Assembly (NCBI GenBank): GCA_052038315.1
Contig: JBQGCF010000002.1
Span: 1-25,766, forward strand
Reading direction: 5' to 3'
Source: Iamia sp052038315
Lineage (GTDB): Bacteria; Actinomycetota; Acidimicrobiia; Acidimicrobiales; Iamiaceae
DNA length: 25,766 nucleotides
Part shown: piece by piece, positions 23,764 to 25,766 of the stretch
Layout: each line of letters begins with the position of its first letter
How positions within the stretch are numbered: the first letter of the stretch is position 1
Program-made: the position numbers and the translations under genes
Notes under the pieces: generated by a model
The model's input: the letters and a program-made list of their open reading frames with translations, nothing else
Databases searched by the model: none
What the model was told of the DNA's origin: nothing

Positions 23764-25256
23764 GGGCTCCCCACGGCGGCCAGCTCGCGGGCCGGGGCGA
23801 CGGCGGCCGGCTCCCCGGCGGCGACGGCAGCCCGGCTGCCGGCCGGCTCGACCAGCCAGCGGCAGGCGACCGTCGCGCCCAGGCTGGACACGCCCATCAC
23901 CAGGAACACCATGGGCACCGACATGAACAGCAGGCAGGTCAGGAAGACGATGCCGCCGACGTTCCCGTAGGCGCCGGCCAGCCCGGCGATCTGGCCGCTG
24001 ACCCGCTTCTTCACCTGCGGGACGATGGCGTAGACGGCGCCGTTGCCGGCCTGGGCGAACAGCGAGGTCCCCAGCACCGCCACGATGGCCACGGCGACCG
24101 GCCACGACCCGGTGACCCGCGACAGCACCAGGTAGCCGGCGCCCAGGCAGCCGAGCAGCAGGGTGAGCCAGCGCCGGCGGCTGGCGACCAGGTCGGAGAT
24201 GATCCCGCCGGCGGGCCGCGACACCAGGTTCATCACCGCGAAGGCGGAGGCGGCGGCGCCGGCCACGGCGGTCGACAGGCCCCACGTCGTCTCGAAGAAG
24301 GTGGGCAGGAACGACACCGCGGCCAGCTCGGAGCCGAAGGTGCAGGCGTAGGCGAAGGAGAGGACGGCGACCGAGGCGAACGGGTAGCGCTCCTCGGCCG
24401 GGTAGGCGTCGGCCCGGGCCCGAGCGTTGGTGCGGTGGACGGCGAGGAGCTGGACGCCGAGGAGGACCATCGAGGCGACCAGGCCGAGGCACAGCCCTGC
24501 GGTGCCGATCACGCCGACCTTCCACACCCGCCAGGCGATGACGCCGAGGGCCACGCCGAGCGGCACCGACAGTGCCATCAGGCCGGTGACCGCACCGGGG
24601 CTGGTGACCTCCAGGGCGCTGGCCTTCTTCGTGCGCTGGTAGGCGACCCCGGCGGGGGTGTCGGACACGAGCCGCCCGTAGGCCAGCCCGTAGACGGCGG
24701 CGATGATCCCGGTCCCGGCCACCACCCAGCGCCACGAGTCCTCGCCGCCGACGGCGTCGGCCACCACCGGCAGGGCGAGGGTCGCGGCGGCGGCCCCGAA
24801 GTTGCCCCACCCGCCGTAGACCCCCTCGGCCGTGCCCAGCTCACCCGGCGGGTACCACTCGGCGACCATGCGGATGCCGACGACGAAGCCGGCCCCCACC
24901 ACGCTGATCAGCAGGCGCCCCAGCACCAGCTGGCCGAAGCCCTGGGCGGTGGCGAACACCAGGCAGGGCACGGCGGCGTAGACCAGGATCGCCGAGAAGG
25001 TGCGCCGGGGGCCGAAGCGGTCGAGCAGGCTCCCGATCAGGATGCGGGCCGGCACCGTCAGGGCCAGGTTGCAGAGCCCGAGGGTGACGAGCTGGGCGTC
25101 GCTCAGCCCCATCTGGTCGCCGATGCGGGTGGCGAAGGGGGCGAAGTTGAACCACACCACGAAGGTGGTGAAGAAGGCGAACCACGTGAGGTGGAGGGTC
25201 CGGCTGGCGGGGCCGCGCAGGACCGAGCGCACGAGCGGCAGGGGGGAGGTGGTCAT
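23760..25256 (-). CDS. narK: Nitrate/nitrite transporter of the NNP family (NarK/NasA-type MFS)
   Basis: This 498-residue MFS protein carries both NNP signature motifs, GGWGNFGAAAA (about 148-158) and GAYGNVGG (about 428-435). Two substrate arginines lie in PARILIGS (R71) and SRPAGGIISD (R347). It would import nitrate, possibly exchanging nitrite, for the cytoplasmic reductase two genes downstream. The start is ATG 25256 with GAGGA about 8 bases upstream. The frame could be extended to 25370, but that stretch is non-membrane and lies in the regulatory gap. It is the first gene of the operon that runs to 16809. The 123-bp gap upstream (25257-25379) holds a 10-bp palindrome GTCGCGCGAC at 25307-25316 and no confident promoter. 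Confidence 0.92.
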   Translation of the reverse strand: MTTSPLPLVRSVLRGPASRTLHLTWFAFFTTFVVWFNFAPFATRIGDQMGLSDAQLVTLGLCNLALTVPARILIGSLLDRFGPRRTFSAILVYAAVPCLVFATAQGFGQLVLGRLLISVVGAGFVVGIRMVAEWYPPGELGTAEGVYGGWGNFGAAAATLALPVVADAVGGEDSWRWVVAGTGIIAAVYGLAYGRLVSDTPAGVAYQRTKKASALEVTSPGAVTGLMALSVPLGVALGVIAWRVWKVGVIGTAGLCLGLVASMVLLGVQLLAVHRTNARARADAYPAEERYPFASVAVLSFAYACTFGSELAAVSFLPTFFETTWGLSTAVAGAAASAFAVMNLVSRPAGGIISDLVASRRRWLTLLLGCLGAGYLVLSRVTGSWPVAVAIVAVLGTSLFAQAGNGAVYAIVPQVKKRVSGQIAGLAGAYGNVGGIVFLTCLLFMSVPMVFLVMGVSSLGATVACRWLVEPAGSRAAVAAGEPAAVAPARELAAVGSP

Positions 25257-25379
25257 GGCCCGATCCTCGACCCGGCCGTTTTCCTCCCCGTGTGCCGGCC
25301 GTGTCGGTCGCGCGACAACGGTCGCACGGCGGCCGCGACGGGCTGAGAGGTCGGCGTCATCCCTCGGCAAGACGGGCGC

Positions 25380-25766
25380 TCACGACGAGGCGAGGCGGTA
25401 GCCCCGGCGGACGACCGTCTCGATCGAGCCGCCGGCCGGCCCGAGGCGACGCCGGAGCCGGGCCACGGTGACCTCGACGACGTGCTCGTCGCCGTCGCCC
25501 CGCCACACCCGCTGGAGGAGCGCGCCCTTCGACACCACCGCGCCCTGGCGCTCGGACAGCACCTCGAGCACCGACCGCTCCCGCTCGGTCAGGGCGACCG
25601 GGGCGGCATCGCCCACCAGCACCAGCCGGCCCTGAAGACGCACGGCGTGACGGGCCAGCCGGAGGTCGACGGCCCGTGGGGCGAAGGCGGCGGCGAGGGC
25701 CTGGACCATCGCGCCGAGCCGGGGCGAGGCCGGCTCGTGGGGGTCGGCCAGCCCGAGGTGCCGGGC
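25380..25766 (-). CDS. C-terminal part of a HemD-type/winged-helix regulator, NnaR-like (5' truncated)
   Basis: The frame is open to the right edge, leaving the last 128 residues. They hold an OmpR/PhoB-type winged helix: VALTERERSVLEVLSERQGA, VSKGALLQRVW, the recognition helix region HVVEVTVARLRRRLG, and the wing IETVVRRGYRLA. The segment before it (PASPRLGAMVQALAAAF) resembles the end of the uroporphyrinogen-III-synthase-like domain found in actinobacterial HemD-winged-helix fusions such as the nitrate regulator NnaR. Its place directly upstream of the nitrate operon, same strand, with a 123-bp gap, supports control of that operon. The HemD part is outside the window, so a plain response regulator is not fully excluded. 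ATG 25709 is internal. Confidence 0.75.
   Translation of the reverse strand, partial: ARHLGLADPHEPASPRLGAMVQALAAAFAPRAVDLRLARHAVRLQGRLVLVGDAAPVALTERERSVLEVLSERQGAVVSKGALLQRVWRGDGDEHVVEVTVARLRRRLGPAGGSIETVVRRGYRLASS

Noticed and set aside
25307..25316. Palindrome GTCGCGCGAC upstream of narK as a regulator site
   Set aside because: A 10-bp GC palindrome is expected by chance in this composition, and no second copy or consensus for a nitrate regulator was recognised.

Overview
The window is very GC-rich (roughly three quarters G+C by eye), with densely packed genes, GTG starts, ATGA/GTGA stop-start overlaps and several apparently leaderless genes. DUF4214-tailed secreted proteins, an ECF vitamin transporter and a HemD-winged-helix regulator suggest a high-GC actinobacterium, plausibly from the Acidimicrobiia. 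The taxon is an inference from style and gene content; no rRNA is present.

Region 1 (1-7474, + strand) is an energy-coupling-factor (ECF) importer operon: the C-terminal tail of a membrane-anchored protein cut by the window edge, a membrane-anchored small-domain protein, EcfT, a double-ATPase EcfA, an S component, and a large secreted protein. That protein has an alpha/alpha-barrel (prenyltransferase-type repeats) followed by a DUF4430-like domain, the layout of animal intrinsic factor and transcobalamin. Region 2 (7491-8732, - strand) is a stand-alone AAA/P-loop ATPase with a near-perfect 22-bp inverted repeat over its promoter.

Region 3 (8748-13083, - strand) holds a second, 1342-residue barrel-plus-cap protein. 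Its leader carries a recognisable cobalamin riboswitch, and a hairpin next to the start codon can hide its ribosome binding site. Together with Region 1 this is the central result: the window appears to encode a bacterial vitamin B12 capture-and-import system built from intrinsic-factor-like surface proteins and an ECF transporter. The ligand assignment rests on the riboswitch and architecture, not on biochemical evidence.

Region 4 (13084-16805) is a set of small housekeeping or accessory genes: a B3/B4-domain protein, an HEAGH-motif protein, an autoregulated-looking SRPBCC-ArsR-SRPBCC operon with two identical-arm operators, a SnoaL-like protein and a class III nucleotidyl cyclase domain protein.

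Region 5 (16809-25766, - strand) is a nitrate assimilation locus. It has a HemD-type regulator with a winged-helix domain (cut by the right edge), a NarK/NasA-type nitrate porter, a fused four-cluster ferredoxin/DmsC-like membrane anchor, and a cytoplasmic molybdopterin nitrate reductase. A DedA membrane protein and two paralogous beta-propeller lipoproteins follow in the same tightly overlapped operon. No tRNA, rRNA, CRISPR array or insertion sequence was seen.
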